This document shows, one piece after another, positions 9,983 to 18,856 of a stretch of 64,000 nucleotides of DNA. The notes under the pieces were generated by a model. It was not told where the DNA came from, ran no database searches, and saw nothing but the letters and a program-made list of their open reading frames with translations. The stretch spans positions 1,806,055 through 1,870,054 of the forward strand of contig NZ_JQMQ01000005.1 of NCBI RefSeq assembly GCF_000744815.1, read 5' to 3'. Source of the stretch: Phaeacidiphilus oryzae TH49. GTDB lineage: Bacteria; Actinomycetota; Actinomycetes; Streptomycetales; Streptomycetaceae. Position numbers and translations under genes: made by a program. Positions within the stretch are counted from its first letter, which is position 1. Every line of letters starts with the position of its first letter.

Positions 9983-10003
9983 ACACATACATGAACTGCG
10001 TAC
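9983..10003. promoter_or_regulatory. Possible regulatory element before udh
   Basis: ACATACATGAACTGCG resembles the elements at 5888 and 9881 (ATATAC-TGAACGCG). It sits 60-80 bases before the udh start, in the right place for a promoter operator. The match is weaker than between the other two. Confidence 0.35.
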
Positions 10004-10061
10004 ACATTCTCGTACCGCGATTCGCGGCGGTAACCGCACCGCCCACAGGAGAGGCCGCTCG

Positions 10062-10895
10062 ATGAGCCCAGCGCCCGCAGCCCCCCGGACCGTCCTCCTC
10101 ACCGGCGCAGCCGGCGGCGTCGGCAGCTTCCTCCGCGCCTCGCTGCCCGCCGAGTACGGCTACGATCTCCGGCTCTTCGACCAGGCCCCGATCGAGGGCG
10201 AGCCGGAGGCGATCACCGCCCCGCTCTCCGACACCGCCGCCCTCCGCAAGGCCGCGGAGGGCGTGGACGCCATCGTCCACCTGGCCGGGATCTCGGTGGA
10301 GGCCCCCTTCGCGGACATCCTCGGCGCCAACATCGAGGGCACCTACAACCTCTACAAGGCCGCCCGCGCGGCCGGCGTCCGCCGGGTCGTCTTCGCCAGC
10401 TCCAACCACGCCGTCGGCTTCACCGAGCGCCCCGAGGGCGCCCCGGAGAGCGGCGCCACGGTCCCGGTCGAGACCCGCCTGCGCCCGGACACCTACTACG
10501 GCCTGTCCAAGTGCTTCGGCGAGAACCTCGCCTCCCTCTACGCGGACAAGCACGGCATCGAGACCGTCTCCATCCGGATCGGATCCTGCTTCGCCAAGCC
10601 GCGCACTGTGCGGATGCTGGACACCTGGCTGAGCCCGGCCGACTGCCACCGGCTGATCCACGCCTCGATCACCGCCGAGCTGCCCGCGCACAGCCACGGC
10701 CACCACGTGGTCTACGGCATCTCGGCGAACACCCGCGCCTGGTGGTCGTTGGACTCGGCCCGGGAGATCGGCTTCGAGCCGCAGGACGACTCCGAGGTCT
10801 TCGCCGCTGAGGTCATCGCCGAGCTGGGCGAACTCACCCCGGAGGACCCCGAGTACCGCTACTTCGGCGGCGCCTTCACCCAGCAGCAGGTCTAG
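10062..10895 (+). CDS. udh: Uronate dehydrogenase (NAD-dependent epimerase/dehydratase family)
   Basis: A 277-residue extended short-chain dehydrogenase. The Rossmann motif LTGAAGGVG lies at residues 13-21 and the catalytic Y146-x3-K150 in TYYGLSK. Other marks shared with uronate dehydrogenases are HLAGISVEAPF, FASSNHAVGF and IRIGSCFAKP. The reaction oxidises D-galacturonate or D-glucuronate with NAD+ to the aldaro-lactone, entering the route that continues through KdgD. The frame is open from 9945, but the ATG at 10062 with CAGGAGAGG upstream fits the family's N-terminus. It is divergent from kdgD. The product could in principle be another sugar dehydrogenase, but the motif set is specific. 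Confidence 0.88.
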   Translation: MSPAPAAPRTVLLTGAAGGVGSFLRASLPAEYGYDLRLFDQAPIEGEPEAITAPLSDTAALRKAAEGVDAIVHLAGISVEAPFADILGANIEGTYNLYKAARAAGVRRVVFASSNHAVGFTERPEGAPESGATVPVETRLRPDTYYGLSKCFGENLASLYADKHGIETVSIRIGSCFAKPRTVRMLDTWLSPADCHRLIHASITAELPAHSHGHHVVYGISANTRAWWSLDSAREIGFEPQDDSEVFAAEVIAELGELTPEDPEYRYFGGAFTQQQV

Positions 10896-10937
10896 AGCGG
10901 CAGGGCGACGGCCGGGCTCCGCCCCGGCCCCGCAGGC

Positions 10938-10984
10938 GCCGCCGGGCGGGGAGGGCGTCCGCTCACCCCTCCCCGCCCGGCGGC
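10938..10984. terminator. Bidirectional terminator between udh and the hydroxyacid dehydrogenase gene
   Basis: A perfect 18-base inverted repeat (arms 10938-10955 and 10967-10984) with an 11-base loop lies between two convergent genes. The stem is almost entirely G/C, with no clear U tract, as is usual for actinobacterial terminators. Confidence 0.85.
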
Positions 10985-10988
10985 CCCA

Positions 10989-11968
10989 CTACCGCGCGAC
11001 CGGGTTCGCCAGCGGCCGGCCCGCCGCCCACCGCCGCACCTGCTCCACCACCAGCCGCTCGGCCCGCGGCCTGAACGCCGCCGATCCTCCCCCGACATGC
11101 GGGGTGACCAGCACGTTCGGCAGCCCCCGCAGCTCGTGCCCGGCGGGCAGCGGCTCCGGGTCCGTGACGTCAAGCGCCGCCCGCAACCGCCCGGCGCGCA
11201 CCTCCGCCAGCAGCGCCCCGGTGTCCAGCGTCCGCCCCCGCCCGACGTTCACCACCAGCGCCCCGTCCGGCAGCGCGGCCAGCTCCGCCGCCCCAGCAGC
11301 CCCACCGTGGACGGGTTCTCGGGCAGCACCAGCACGGCGATGTCCACCTCGGGGAGCAGCCGCGGCAGCTCCGCCACCGGGTGGACGTCCTCGGCCGGCC
11401 GCGCCCGGCGCGCGATCCGCAACACCTCCGCCTCGCAGGCCAGCAGCCGCCGCTCCAGCGCCGCCCCGATCGAGCCGTAGCCGATCACCGCCACCCGGGA
11501 GTCCGCCAGCGAGCGGGTGAAGTGCGGCTCCCAGCGGCCCGCGTCCTGGTCCCGCACCCAGCGCGGGAGGTCCCGCTGGGCGGCCAGGATCAGCCCGAGG
11601 GCGTGCTCCGCGGTGCTCGCGTCGTGCAGCCCCCGCCCGTTGTGGAGGGCGACGCCCTCGGGCAGCAGCGGCTGGAGCTTCTCCACCCCGGCGCTCAGCG
11701 ACATCACCGCCCGCAGCCCGGTGAGCCGCGGCAGCAGCCGCTCCGCCCCCGGGGTGGCGTACGGCATCACCCACAGGCCGATCCGCGCGAGATCCGTGCC
11801 GTCCAGCCCCACCGGCTCGCCGTCCCCGCCCCGGCTGCCGTCCCACACCCGGACGCCGACCCCGCTCGGCCACGGCCCGTGCGCCTTCTCCAGCCCCTCC
11901 CAGGGGACGAGGACATCCGGCGCCGACGAGGCACCGGCCTGCTCAGCCGAAGAGTCCGCAGCGACCAC
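10989..11968 (-). pseudogene. D-2-hydroxyacid dehydrogenase, frameshifted
   Basis: Two overlapping frames together make one NAD-dependent 2-hydroxyacid dehydrogenase of about 326 residues. The upstream frame (from 11968) gives the catalytic-domain N-terminus, the SAGVEKLQPL and TAEHALGLILA segments and the nucleotide motif VIGYGSIGAALE. The downstream frame (to 10989) gives VVNVGRGRTLD with the catalytic Arg, the Glu in DVTDPEPLP and the His in VTPHVGGG. The frames meet at the CCCC run 11291-11294 (plus strand), where one extra C would join STVGLLG directly to AAELAALPDG. It is either a real pseudogene or a base-call error. The gene is divergent from the MFS permease, so it may act on an imported hydroxy or keto acid. 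Confidence 0.85.
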
Positions 11969-12024
11969 AGCACATCTCCCTTTCCAGAACGGTTGACCCG
12001 GGGGGTGAGCGAACTCTAACGTCC

Positions 12025-12060
12025 TTTCCGCATAACAGAAGACTTTCTACCTCACGGAAA
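12025..12060. promoter_or_regulatory. Tandem TTC-N9-GAA palindromes before the MFS gene
   Basis: TTC-N9-GAA at 12026-12040 and TTTC-N9-GAAA at 12044-12060 lie side by side, centres 19 bases apart, just before the MFS ribosome binding site. The outer halves TTTCCG and CGGAAA also pair. Spaced dyads of this kind suit IclR-type dimers, and an IclR gene follows the permease at 13457. Confidence 0.5.
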
Positions 12061-12076
12061 ACAGGAGGTGTGGCGG

Positions 12077-13402
12077 ATGACAGCGGCGTCCCCCCATACC
12101 CGCACCGGCTTCTGGTCCTCGACCCGCGCCAGGCACATGATCCCGATCGCGTTCGTCACCTACTCCCTGGCCTATCTGGACAAGTCCAACTACTCGATCG
12201 GCTCGGCCGGCGGGATGGCCCAGGACCTCCACATGTCCAGCGGCACGAACGCCCTCGCCGCCGCCTCCTTCTTCCTGGGCTACTTCCTCTTCCAGATCCC
12301 CGGCACGGTGTACGCGGAGCGCCGCAGCGCCCGCCGGCTGGTCGCCTGGTCCACGGTGGTCTGGGGCGTGCTGGCGATGGTGCAGGGCCTGCTGGACAGC
12401 GCCGCCCTGCTGATCGCCGCCCGCTTCCTGCTCGGCGTGGTGGAGGGCGCGGTGCTGCCCTCGATGGTGATGCTGCTCAGCCGCTGGTTCACGCGGCGCG
12501 AGCGGGGCCGCGCCAACACCTTCCTGATCCTCGGCAACCCGGTCACCGTGATGTGGCTGTCCGCCGTCTCCGGCCTCCTCGTCCAGGCCACCGACTGGCG
12601 GACGATGTTCGTGGTCGAGGGCCTGCCCGCGGTGGTCTGGGGCCTGTGCTGCCTGAAACTGATCAAGGACCACCCGGAGGAGGCCGGCTGGCTCCCCGCC
12701 GAGGAGCGGGCGAGCCTCACCACCGATCTCGCCGCCGAGCAGCGGACCCAGCAGCCCCCGACCGGCGCCGCGGCCTACCGCCGGGTGCTCACCTCCCGGC
12801 TGGTGCTGGTCCTCGCCGTCCAGTACTTCTGCTGGTCGATCGGCGTCTACGGCTTCGTCTTCTGGCTGCCGTCGATCATCAAGCAGGCCTCCGGCGAGGG
12901 CATCGGCGCCACCGGCCTCCTCTCCGCCGTCCCCTACCTCTTCGCGGCGCTCGCGATGCTGGTCAACTCCCAGCTCTCGGACCGCCGCGGGCGCCGCCGC
13001 ACGGCGGTCTGGCCCTGGCTCACGGTGGCCGCCCTCGCCCTCTACGGCTCGTACCTCGCCGAGGGCGCCTTCGCCCTCTCCTTCATCCTGCTGATCGTCG
13101 CCGGCCTCTGCCTGTACGCGCCCTACGGCCCGTACTTCGCCCTGGTCTCCGACCAGGCGCCGAAGAACGTCTCCGGCGCGGCGGTGGCCCTGGTCAACTC
13201 CTTCGGCGCACTGGGCTCCTTCACCGGCACCTACCTGGTGGGCTGGGTGCGCGGCAGCTCGCTCGGCGACGCGGGCGCCTTCGGGCTGATGGCCGCCGGC
13301 ACCCTGGTCTCGGCGGCCCTGATCGCGCTGGTCCGGGAGCGGCCCGCGGCCCCGGTGCCCGCCGGGGAGGAGGCCCGCGAACCGACCGCCCGCCCCGCGT
13401 AG
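12077..13402 (+). CDS. MFS transporter, anion:cation symporter type
   Basis: A 441-residue permease with about 12 transmembrane helices and a large hydrophilic loop near residues 195-225. N-terminal features such as TYSLAYLDKSNYS, FFLGYFLFQIPG and ARFLLGVVEGAVLPS match the ACS branch of the major facilitator superfamily, which imports glucarate, galactonate, hexuronates and other organic anions with protons. The ATG at 12077 lies eight bases after AGGAGG; the frame also has a GTG at 12068 inside that site. It is flanked by the uronate genes and an IclR regulator, so a sugar acid or related hydroxy acid is the likely cargo. The exact substrate cannot be read. Confidence 0.9.
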   Translation: MTAASPHTRTGFWSSTRARHMIPIAFVTYSLAYLDKSNYSIGSAGGMAQDLHMSSGTNALAAASFFLGYFLFQIPGTVYAERRSARRLVAWSTVVWGVLAMVQGLLDSAALLIAARFLLGVVEGAVLPSMVMLLSRWFTRRERGRANTFLILGNPVTVMWLSAVSGLLVQATDWRTMFVVEGLPAVVWGLCCLKLIKDHPEEAGWLPAEERASLTTDLAAEQRTQQPPTGAAAYRRVLTSRLVLVLAVQYFCWSIGVYGFVFWLPSIIKQASGEGIGATGLLSAVPYLFAALAMLVNSQLSDRRGRRRTAVWPWLTVAALALYGSYLAEGAFALSFILLIVAGLCLYAPYGPYFALVSDQAPKNVSGAAVALVNSFGALGSFTGTYLVGWVRGSSLGDAGAFGLMAAGTLVSAALIALVRERPAAPVPAGEEAREPTARPA

Positions 13403-13456
13403 GGTGTGGCCGACCGGTAACGAACCGACGCACGAACGAACGAGGACGAACAGGCC

Positions 13457-14221
13457 GTGGGCGACGACATGCTCCGCAGGGGGCTGAGGCTGCTGACCGC
13501 GCTGACGGACCACCCCGGCGGCGTCGGGGTGAGCGCCGCGGCCCGCGCCGCCGCCCTCCCGGTGAGCAGCGCCCACCGCCTCCTCGGCCTGATGGCCGAG
13601 GAGGGCTACGTGGCCTACGACCCGGCCGCCCGCAGCTACGCCCTCGGCTACCGGGCCCTCGAACTGGCCCGCGGCTTCAGCCGATCACCGGCCGGCTTCC
13701 AGGACGCCCGCGGCCCCATGCGCCGGCTGGCCGCCCGCACCGGTCTGGCCGCCATCGCCGGCATCCTGGACCGCGACGAGGTGCTGCTGGTCCTCTCCGT
13801 GGACGGCCGGCAGCACCTCCAGCTGCGCAGCGAGGAGGGCACCCGCAACGCCTGGCACGCCACCTCGCTCGGCAAGGCCCTGGTGGCCGCGCTGCCGACG
13901 GAGGATCAGGAACGGCTGCTGGCGGCCCCGTTGAAGCCGAGCACCCCCCGGACGGTGGTCGACCCGGCGGCGCTCCGGGACGAGCTGGCGACGGTCGCCG
14001 GGCGCGGCTGGGCCGAGGTGGAGGAGGAGAACGAGGTGGGCGTGCGCTCCATCGCCGTCTGCGTCCCCTCCCCCGATCCGTCCCCCGATCCGGCCGCCGG
14101 GCAGCCCCGGCTGGCGATCTCGCTGGGCGCGACGGTCCTGCTGACCGGCCGCGAGGAGCTGAGGACCCATGTCCCCGCCCTCCAGGAGGCCGCCCGCGAG
14201 GTCGCGGCCGGCATCCCGTGA
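13457..14221 (+). CDS. IclR family transcriptional regulator
   Basis: A 254-residue regulator starting at GTG 13457. The winged helix-turn-helix covers residues 1-70 (LPVSSAHRLLGLM recognition region). The effector domain has NAWHATSLGKALVAALP and EVEEENEVGVRSIAV, as in IclR proteins. It lies 54 bases after the MFS gene in the same direction and is probably cotranscribed, so it is the likely controller of the permease and of the divergent hydroxyacid dehydrogenase through the tandem palindromes at 12025-12060. It is clearly distinct from the IclR protein at 5961, so the block has two regulatory inputs. Confidence 0.9.
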   Translation: MGDDMLRRGLRLLTALTDHPGGVGVSAAARAAALPVSSAHRLLGLMAEEGYVAYDPAARSYALGYRALELARGFSRSPAGFQDARGPMRRLAARTGLAAIAGILDRDEVLLVLSVDGRQHLQLRSEEGTRNAWHATSLGKALVAALPTEDQERLLAAPLKPSTPRTVVDPAALRDELATVAGRGWAEVEEENEVGVRSIAVCVPSPDPSPDPAAGQPRLAISLGATVLLTGREELRTHVPALQEAAREVAAGIP

Positions 14222-14240
14222 CCCCTGCCGAACCGGAGGC

Positions 14241-14258
14241 CGTGCCGAACCCGGCACG
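14241..14258. terminator. Small hairpin between convergent iclR and proline dehydrogenase genes
   Basis: CGTGCCG (14241-14247) pairs with CGGCACG (14252-14258) across a four-base loop. It sits between the stops of two convergent genes 64 bases apart and could terminate both. Confidence 0.5.
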
Positions 14259-14285
14259 CCGGGCCGGCCGCCCTGCCTGACCGGC

Positions 14286-15215
14286 TCAGCCGCGGCTGGC
14301 CAGCGCCCGCAGGAAGAAGGTCAGGTTGGCCGGGCGCTCGGCGAGCCGGCGCATGAAGTAGCCGTACCACTGGGAGCCGTACGGCAGATACACCCGCATC
14401 GTGCCGCCGGCCTCGACCAGCCGCTCCTGCTCCTCCGGACGGATGCCGTAGAGCATCTGGTACTCGAAGGAGTCGGGCTTGCGGCCGTTCCACTCCGCCA
14501 GCTGCCCGGCGATCCTGATCAGCCGCGGGTCGTGGGAGGCCACCATCGGGTAACCCTCGCCCGCCATCAGCACCTTGAGGCAGCGGACGTACGCCCGGTC
14601 CACCTCCGCCCGGCTCTGGAAGGCCACCGAGGACGGCTCCTGGTACGCGCCCTTGCACAGCCGCACCCGGGAGCCCGGCCCGGAGAACTCCCTGCAGTCC
14701 GCCTCCGTGCGGTGGAGGTACGCCTGGAGCACCACGCCCAGCCAGGGGAAGTCCTCCCGCAGCCGCCTGGCGATGCCCAGGGTGGAGTCCGTGGTGGTGT
14801 GGTCCTCCATGTCGAGGGTGACCGTGGTGCCCGCGTCGGCCGCCGCCTCGCAGATCAGCCGGGCGTTCTCGAGGGCGGTCCGCTCCCCGTCCCGCGGCAG
14901 GAACTGGCCCACCGCGGAGAGCTTCACCGAGACCTCGGCGTGCGCGGCGAGCCCGGTCCGCTTCAGCTCGCCCAGCAGTTCCCGGTACGCCCGCACTGTG
15001 GCGGCGGCCTGTTCCGCGTCGGTGGTGTCCTCGCCCAGATGGTCCAGGGAGATGCTCCGGCCGGAGGCGATCAGCTCGTCGGTGACGGCGACGGCCTCGT
15101 CGAGGCGGTCCCCGGCGACGAACCGGTCGACGATGGCCCGGGTCACCGGGACGTTCTCGACGACCTTGCGGCAGCCGCCGGAACGGGCGGCGGCGAGGAT
15201 GGTGGAACGGAGCAT
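14286..15215 (-). CDS. Proline dehydrogenase
   Basis: A 309-residue monofunctional proline dehydrogenase, an FAD enzyme that oxidises L-proline to 1-pyrroline-5-carboxylate at the membrane. Family marks are VSVKLSAVGQ, TLDMEDHTTTDSTL, the QAYLHRTEAD segment and RLCKGAYQEP, lining the FAD and substrate sites of the barrel. The ATG at 15215 has AGGGG upstream. It lies 99 bases after pruA in the same direction. A hairpin in the gap could lower its expression relative to pruA. The short length is typical of Gram-positive ProDH, unlike the fused PutA. Confidence 0.93.
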   Translation of the reverse strand: MLRSTILAAARSGGCRKVVENVPVTRAIVDRFVAGDRLDEAVAVTDELIASGRSISLDHLGEDTTDAEQAAATVRAYRELLGELKRTGLAAHAEVSVKLSAVGQFLPRDGERTALENARLICEAAADAGTTVTLDMEDHTTTDSTLGIARRLREDFPWLGVVLQAYLHRTEADCREFSGPGSRVRLCKGAYQEPSSVAFQSRAEVDRAYVRCLKVLMAGEGYPMVASHDPRLIRIAGQLAEWNGRKPDSFEYQMLYGIRPEEQERLVEAGGTMRVYLPYGSQWYGYFMRRLAERPANLTFFLRALASRG

Positions 15216-15271
15216 CTTTACCCCTGAGCTGGACGTGCGGACGGATCGGGCGGGGCGAACCCCGGGGGGCG

Positions 15272-15299
15272 GCGGCGCCGACCGCGCTGTCGGCGCCGC
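15272..15299 (-). terminator. Hairpin between pruA and the proline dehydrogenase gene
   Basis: GCGGCGCCGA (15272-15281) pairs with TCGGCGCCGC (15290-15299) around an eight-base loop. In the transcript it lies after the pruA stop and before the next ribosome binding site, so it may act as a partial terminator or mRNA stabiliser. Confidence 0.55.
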
Positions 15300-15314
15300 T
15301 CGGCTGACTCCTCG

Positions 15315-16943
15315 TCAGCCCATGTGCGGGTAGCGGTAGTCGGTCGGCGGCACCAGCGCCTCCTTGATCGCCCGCGGCGAGGTCCAGCGCAGCAGGTTCT
15401 GCAGCGAACCGGCCTTGTCGTTGGTGCCCGAGGCCCGCCCGCCGCCGAAGGGCTGCTGGCCGACGACCGCGCCGGTGGACTTGTCGTTGACGTAGAAGTT
15501 GCCGGCCGCGTAGCGCAGCCGCTCGGCGGCCTCGGTGACGGCGGCCCGGTCGTTGGCGATGATCGAGCCGGTCAGGCCGTAGGGGGCGAAGGACTCCATC
15601 TGGTCCAGCGCCTCCTCCCACTTCTCGTCCTGGTAGACGTGCACGGCGAGCACCGGGCCGAAGTACTCCTCCCGGAAATACTCGGCCGCCGGGTCCTCGC
15701 AGACCAGCACCGTCGGCCGGACGAAGTACCCGACCGAGTCGTCGTACTCGCCGCCGGCCAGCACGGTCACCTTCGGGTCCGCCTTGGCCCGGTCGATCGC
15801 CGCCTTGTTCTTCTCGAACGCGCGGGCGTCGATCACGGCGCCGATGAAGTTCGAGAGGTCGGTGACGTCGCCCATGGCGATGCCGTCCACCTCGGCCGCG
15901 AACTCGTCCCTGATCCGCTCCCACACCGAGGCCGGCACGTACGCCCGCGAGGACGCCGAGCACTTCTGCCCCTGGTACTCGAAGGAGCCGCGGGTCAGCG
16001 CGGTCTTCAGGACCGCCGGGTCGGCCGAGGGGTGGGCGAAGACGAAGTCCTTGCCGCCGGTCTCGCCGACCAGCCGCGGGTAGGTGCGGTACTTCTCGAT
16101 GTTCTGGCCCACGGTCTTCCACAGGTACTGGAAGGTCTTCGTCGAGCCGGTGAAGTGGATCCCCGCCAGGTCCCGGTGCTCCAGGGCGACCTCGGAGACG
16201 GCGATCCCGTCACCGGTCACCATGTTGATCACGCCGGCCGGCAGTCCGGCCTCGGTCAGCAGGTCCATGAAGAGGCCGGCCGCGAACTGCTGGGTGGGCG
16301 ACGGCTTCCACACCACCACGTTGCCCATCAGCGCCGGAGCGGTCGGCAGGTTGCCCGCGATGGCGGTGAAGTTGAACGGGGTGATCGCGTAGACGAAGCC
16401 CTCCAGCGGACGGTGGTCCATCCGGTTCCACACGCCGGGCGAGCTGATCGGCTGCTGGGCCAGGATCTGCCGGGCGTAGTGGACGTTGAACCGCAGGAAG
16501 TCGACCAGCTCGCAGGGGGTGTCGATCTCCGCCTGCTGCGCGGTCTTGGACTGGCCGAGCATGGTCGCGGCGGCCAGCGTCTCCCGCCAGGGGCCGGCCA
16601 GCAGGTCGGCCGCGCGGAGGAAGACCGCGGCGCGGTCGTCGAAGGAGAGGGCCCGCCAGGCCGGGGCGGCGGCCAGCGCGGCGTCGATCGCCGCCTGCGC
16701 GTCCTGCTGGGTGGCGTTGCGCAGCACGCCCAGCTTGGCGGCGTGCCGGTGCGGCTGGACCACGTCGATCGGGGCGCCGCCGCCCATCCGGCGCTCGCCG
16801 CCGATGACCATGGGCAGCTCCACCGGCGCCTGGCCGCCGAGCCGCTTCAGCTCGGCCTCCAGCCGGGCACGCTCGGGGGTCCCGGGGGCGTAGCTGTGCA
16901 CGGGCTCGTTCACCGGCGCGGGGACCTGGGTCACGGCATCCAT
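15315..16943 (-). CDS. pruA: 1-pyrroline-5-carboxylate dehydrogenase
   Basis: A 542-residue NAD-dependent aldehyde dehydrogenase converting glutamate-5-semialdehyde (from pyrroline-5-carboxylate) to glutamate, the second step of proline use. The Asn in ITPFNFTAIAG, the Glu in LVGETGGKD and the catalytic Cys in YQGQKCSASSRAY are in place. The length fits the long P5CDH group. The ATG at 16943 has GAGGAGT upstream. It is the first gene of the pair with proline dehydrogenase and is divergent from the PucR regulator. Confidence 0.95.
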   Translation of the reverse strand: MDAVTQVPAPVNEPVHSYAPGTPERARLEAELKRLGGQAPVELPMVIGGERRMGGGAPIDVVQPHRHAAKLGVLRNATQQDAQAAIDAALAAAPAWRALSFDDRAAVFLRAADLLAGPWRETLAAATMLGQSKTAQQAEIDTPCELVDFLRFNVHYARQILAQQPISSPGVWNRMDHRPLEGFVYAITPFNFTAIAGNLPTAPALMGNVVVWKPSPTQQFAAGLFMDLLTEAGLPAGVINMVTGDGIAVSEVALEHRDLAGIHFTGSTKTFQYLWKTVGQNIEKYRTYPRLVGETGGKDFVFAHPSADPAVLKTALTRGSFEYQGQKCSASSRAYVPASVWERIRDEFAAEVDGIAMGDVTDLSNFIGAVIDARAFEKNKAAIDRAKADPKVTVLAGGEYDDSVGYFVRPTVLVCEDPAAEYFREEYFGPVLAVHVYQDEKWEEALDQMESFAPYGLTGSIIANDRAAVTEAAERLRYAAGNFYVNDKSTGAVVGQQPFGGGRASGTNDKAGSLQNLLRWTSPRAIKEALVPPTDYRYPHMG

Positions 16944-17010
16944 CTGGCGGGCACTCCTCAGTTCGGTCGGGCTGCGCTCAACTGCGTGGGGGGCGGAAGG
17001 CAGCGGGAAG

Positions 17011-17029
17011 GGCGGGCCTCGGGCCCGCC
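17011..17029. promoter_or_regulatory. GC-rich dyad between pruA and pucR
   Basis: GGCGGGCC (17011-17018) and GGCCCGCC (17022-17029) form a short inverted repeat in the 221-base divergent promoter region. It may be an operator for the PucR protein, but GC-rich dyads are common here. Confidence 0.3.
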
Positions 17030-17164
17030 TGCCCCCGGGGAAGACGGTAGAAGCGAAGGGCGGCGCAGGTGTCTGTCCGCACGGCTAACCTTGAGTCCCA
17101 GGAGTTGTATCCGCGAACAACACCGGGCCCCCCGCCGGGCCCGAAGGCCACCCCAGGACCGACC

Positions 17165-18856
17165 ATGGCTGCCCGCCCGCCCGCAGACGAACCGCCGCCC
17201 TCCACCACCCCCGCCCATCTCCCCTCCCCCGGGGGGATCTCCCTCCGCCACCTTCTGCTGGCCCTCGGCGAGGCGCTGGTCGAGACCCAGGCGGCCCCGC
17301 AGGGCCTGGACGTGGGGGTCCGCGGTCTGGCCCTGCTGGATCCGGAGGACCCGCCGCTCGTCGGCCCCGGCGAACTGGTGCTCGCCATCGGCGTACGCGG
17401 CCGGGCCGCACTCCCCGCGATCCGCGCCGCGGGCCGGGCCCGGGCCGCGGGGGTGGCCGTACGCTCCCCCGCAGGGGAGGCCCTGCGCGAGGCGGCCGAG
17501 GAGGCCGGGGTGGCGCTCCTCTCGGTCCCGCCCGGGGTCCGCTGGGAGCAGCTGCACACCGTGGTCCGCAGCGTCCTGGACCACCCCGACCCCCACACCC
17601 CCGGCCTGGACGGCGACCAGCAGTCCGCCGGCGGCTCCGGCGCCGGCGCGGACGCCGGCGACCTGTTCTCCCTCGCCCAGACCACCGCCGTCCTCACCCG
17701 CGGGATCGTCAGCATCGAGGACTCCGCCAACCGGGTCCTCGCCTACTCCCGCTCCTCCGACCAGGACGAGGTGGACGACCTCCGCCGGCTCTCCATCCTC
17801 GGCTGGCAGGGCCCCGAGCCGTACCTCGCCCAGCTCCGCGCCTGGGGGGTCTTCCAGCGGCTCCGCTCCTCCGACGAGGTCATCCCGATCGACGACCATC
17901 CCGAGCTGGGCATCCGCCGCCGGCTGGTGGTCGCCATCCGGGCGGGCCACCAGCTCCTCGGCACCATCTGGGTGCAAGAGGGCGCCCAGCCGCTCGCCGA
18001 ACGCTCCTCCCAGGTCCTGGAGGGGGCGGCCCGGGTCGCCGCCCTCCACCTGGTACGCCGCCGCCGCGAGGTCTCCGGCGACCTCCGCCTCACCCAGACC
18101 CTCCTCACCGGACTGCTGGAGGGCTCCACCGGCCCGCAGTCGCTCTCCACCCATCTCGGTCTGGACCAGCGCCGCCCGGCCGCCGTCCTGGGCTTCGCGC
18201 CCGCACCGACCGAGTCCGGCGCCTCGCCCGCGCTGGCCCGCACCGAGATCACCAACCTGATCTCCGTCCAGGCCGCCGCCCGCCACCCCAGCGCGCTGGT
18301 CGCCCCCATCGGCGCCCGCGTCTACGCCCTCCTCCCCGACCTCCCCCGCTCCGGCCCCGCCACCCACGTGCTGGTCGCCTGGGCCCAGGAGATCGCCGAC
18401 GCCGCCCGCACCCACCTCGACGTCCCGCTCCGCGGCGCCGTCGGCCGCACCGTCCCGCAGCTCGCCGACACCCCCGACTCGCGCCTGGAGGCCGACCGCA
18501 TCCTGGACGCGATGGCGTCCGGCGGGGTGGACCGTGAGGTGGCCGCGCTACCGGACGTCCAGGCCGAGGTCCTGGTCCGCGAGATCCTCGCCCTCCTCGC
18601 CGACCGCCCCAGCATCCGCGACCCCCGCCTCACCGCCCTCACCGAGTACGACGCCCGCCACCGCAGCCGGCTCTCCGAGTCCGTCCTCGCCTATCTGGAC
18701 GCCTTCGGCGACGTCCGCACCGCCGCGGACCGCCTCCACATCCACCCCAACACCCTCCGCTACCGCCTCCGCCGAGCCGAGAGCCTCACCGGCCTGGACC
18801 TCACCCGCCCGGAGCAGCGGCTGCTGACCACCCTTCAGCTCCGCCTCCCGACCTGA
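17165..18856 (+). CDS. PucR family transcriptional regulator
   Basis: A 563-residue regulator. The N-terminal half (about residues 20-140) is the purine catabolism PucR ligand-like domain, the centre has a GGDEF-like/CdaR-type linker region, and the C-terminus ends in the PucR helix-turn-helix (VLAYLDAFGDVRTAADRL then HPNTLRYRLRRAE). It is divergent from pruA, and PucR proteins in actinobacteria commonly activate proline catabolism, so proline-responsive activation of pruA is the likely role. The ATG at 17165 with AGGA upstream fits; the frame is open back to 17069. Confidence 0.9.
   Translation: MAARPPADEPPPSTTPAHLPSPGGISLRHLLLALGEALVETQAAPQGLDVGVRGLALLDPEDPPLVGPGELVLAIGVRGRAALPAIRAAGRARAAGVAVRSPAGEALREAAEEAGVALLSVPPGVRWEQLHTVVRSVLDHPDPHTPGLDGDQQSAGGSGAGADAGDLFSLAQTTAVLTRGIVSIEDSANRVLAYSRSSDQDEVDDLRRLSILGWQGPEPYLAQLRAWGVFQRLRSSDEVIPIDDHPELGIRRRLVVAIRAGHQLLGTIWVQEGAQPLAERSSQVLEGAARVAALHLVRRRREVSGDLRLTQTLLTGLLEGSTGPQSLSTHLGLDQRRPAAVLGFAPAPTESGASPALARTEITNLISVQAAARHPSALVAPIGARVYALLPDLPRSGPATHVLVAWAQEIADAARTHLDVPLRGAVGRTVPQLADTPDSRLEADRILDAMASGGVDREVAALPDVQAEVLVREILALLADRPSIRDPRLTALTEYDARHRSRLSESVLAYLDAFGDVRTAADRLHIHPNTLRYRLRRAESLTGLDLTRPEQRLLTTLQLRLPT

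Noticed and set aside
15315-18260. Long plus-strand frame (978 codons) over pruA and the start of pucR
   Set aside because: Shadow of pruA; the N-terminal half of PucR is read in a different frame with better codon use.
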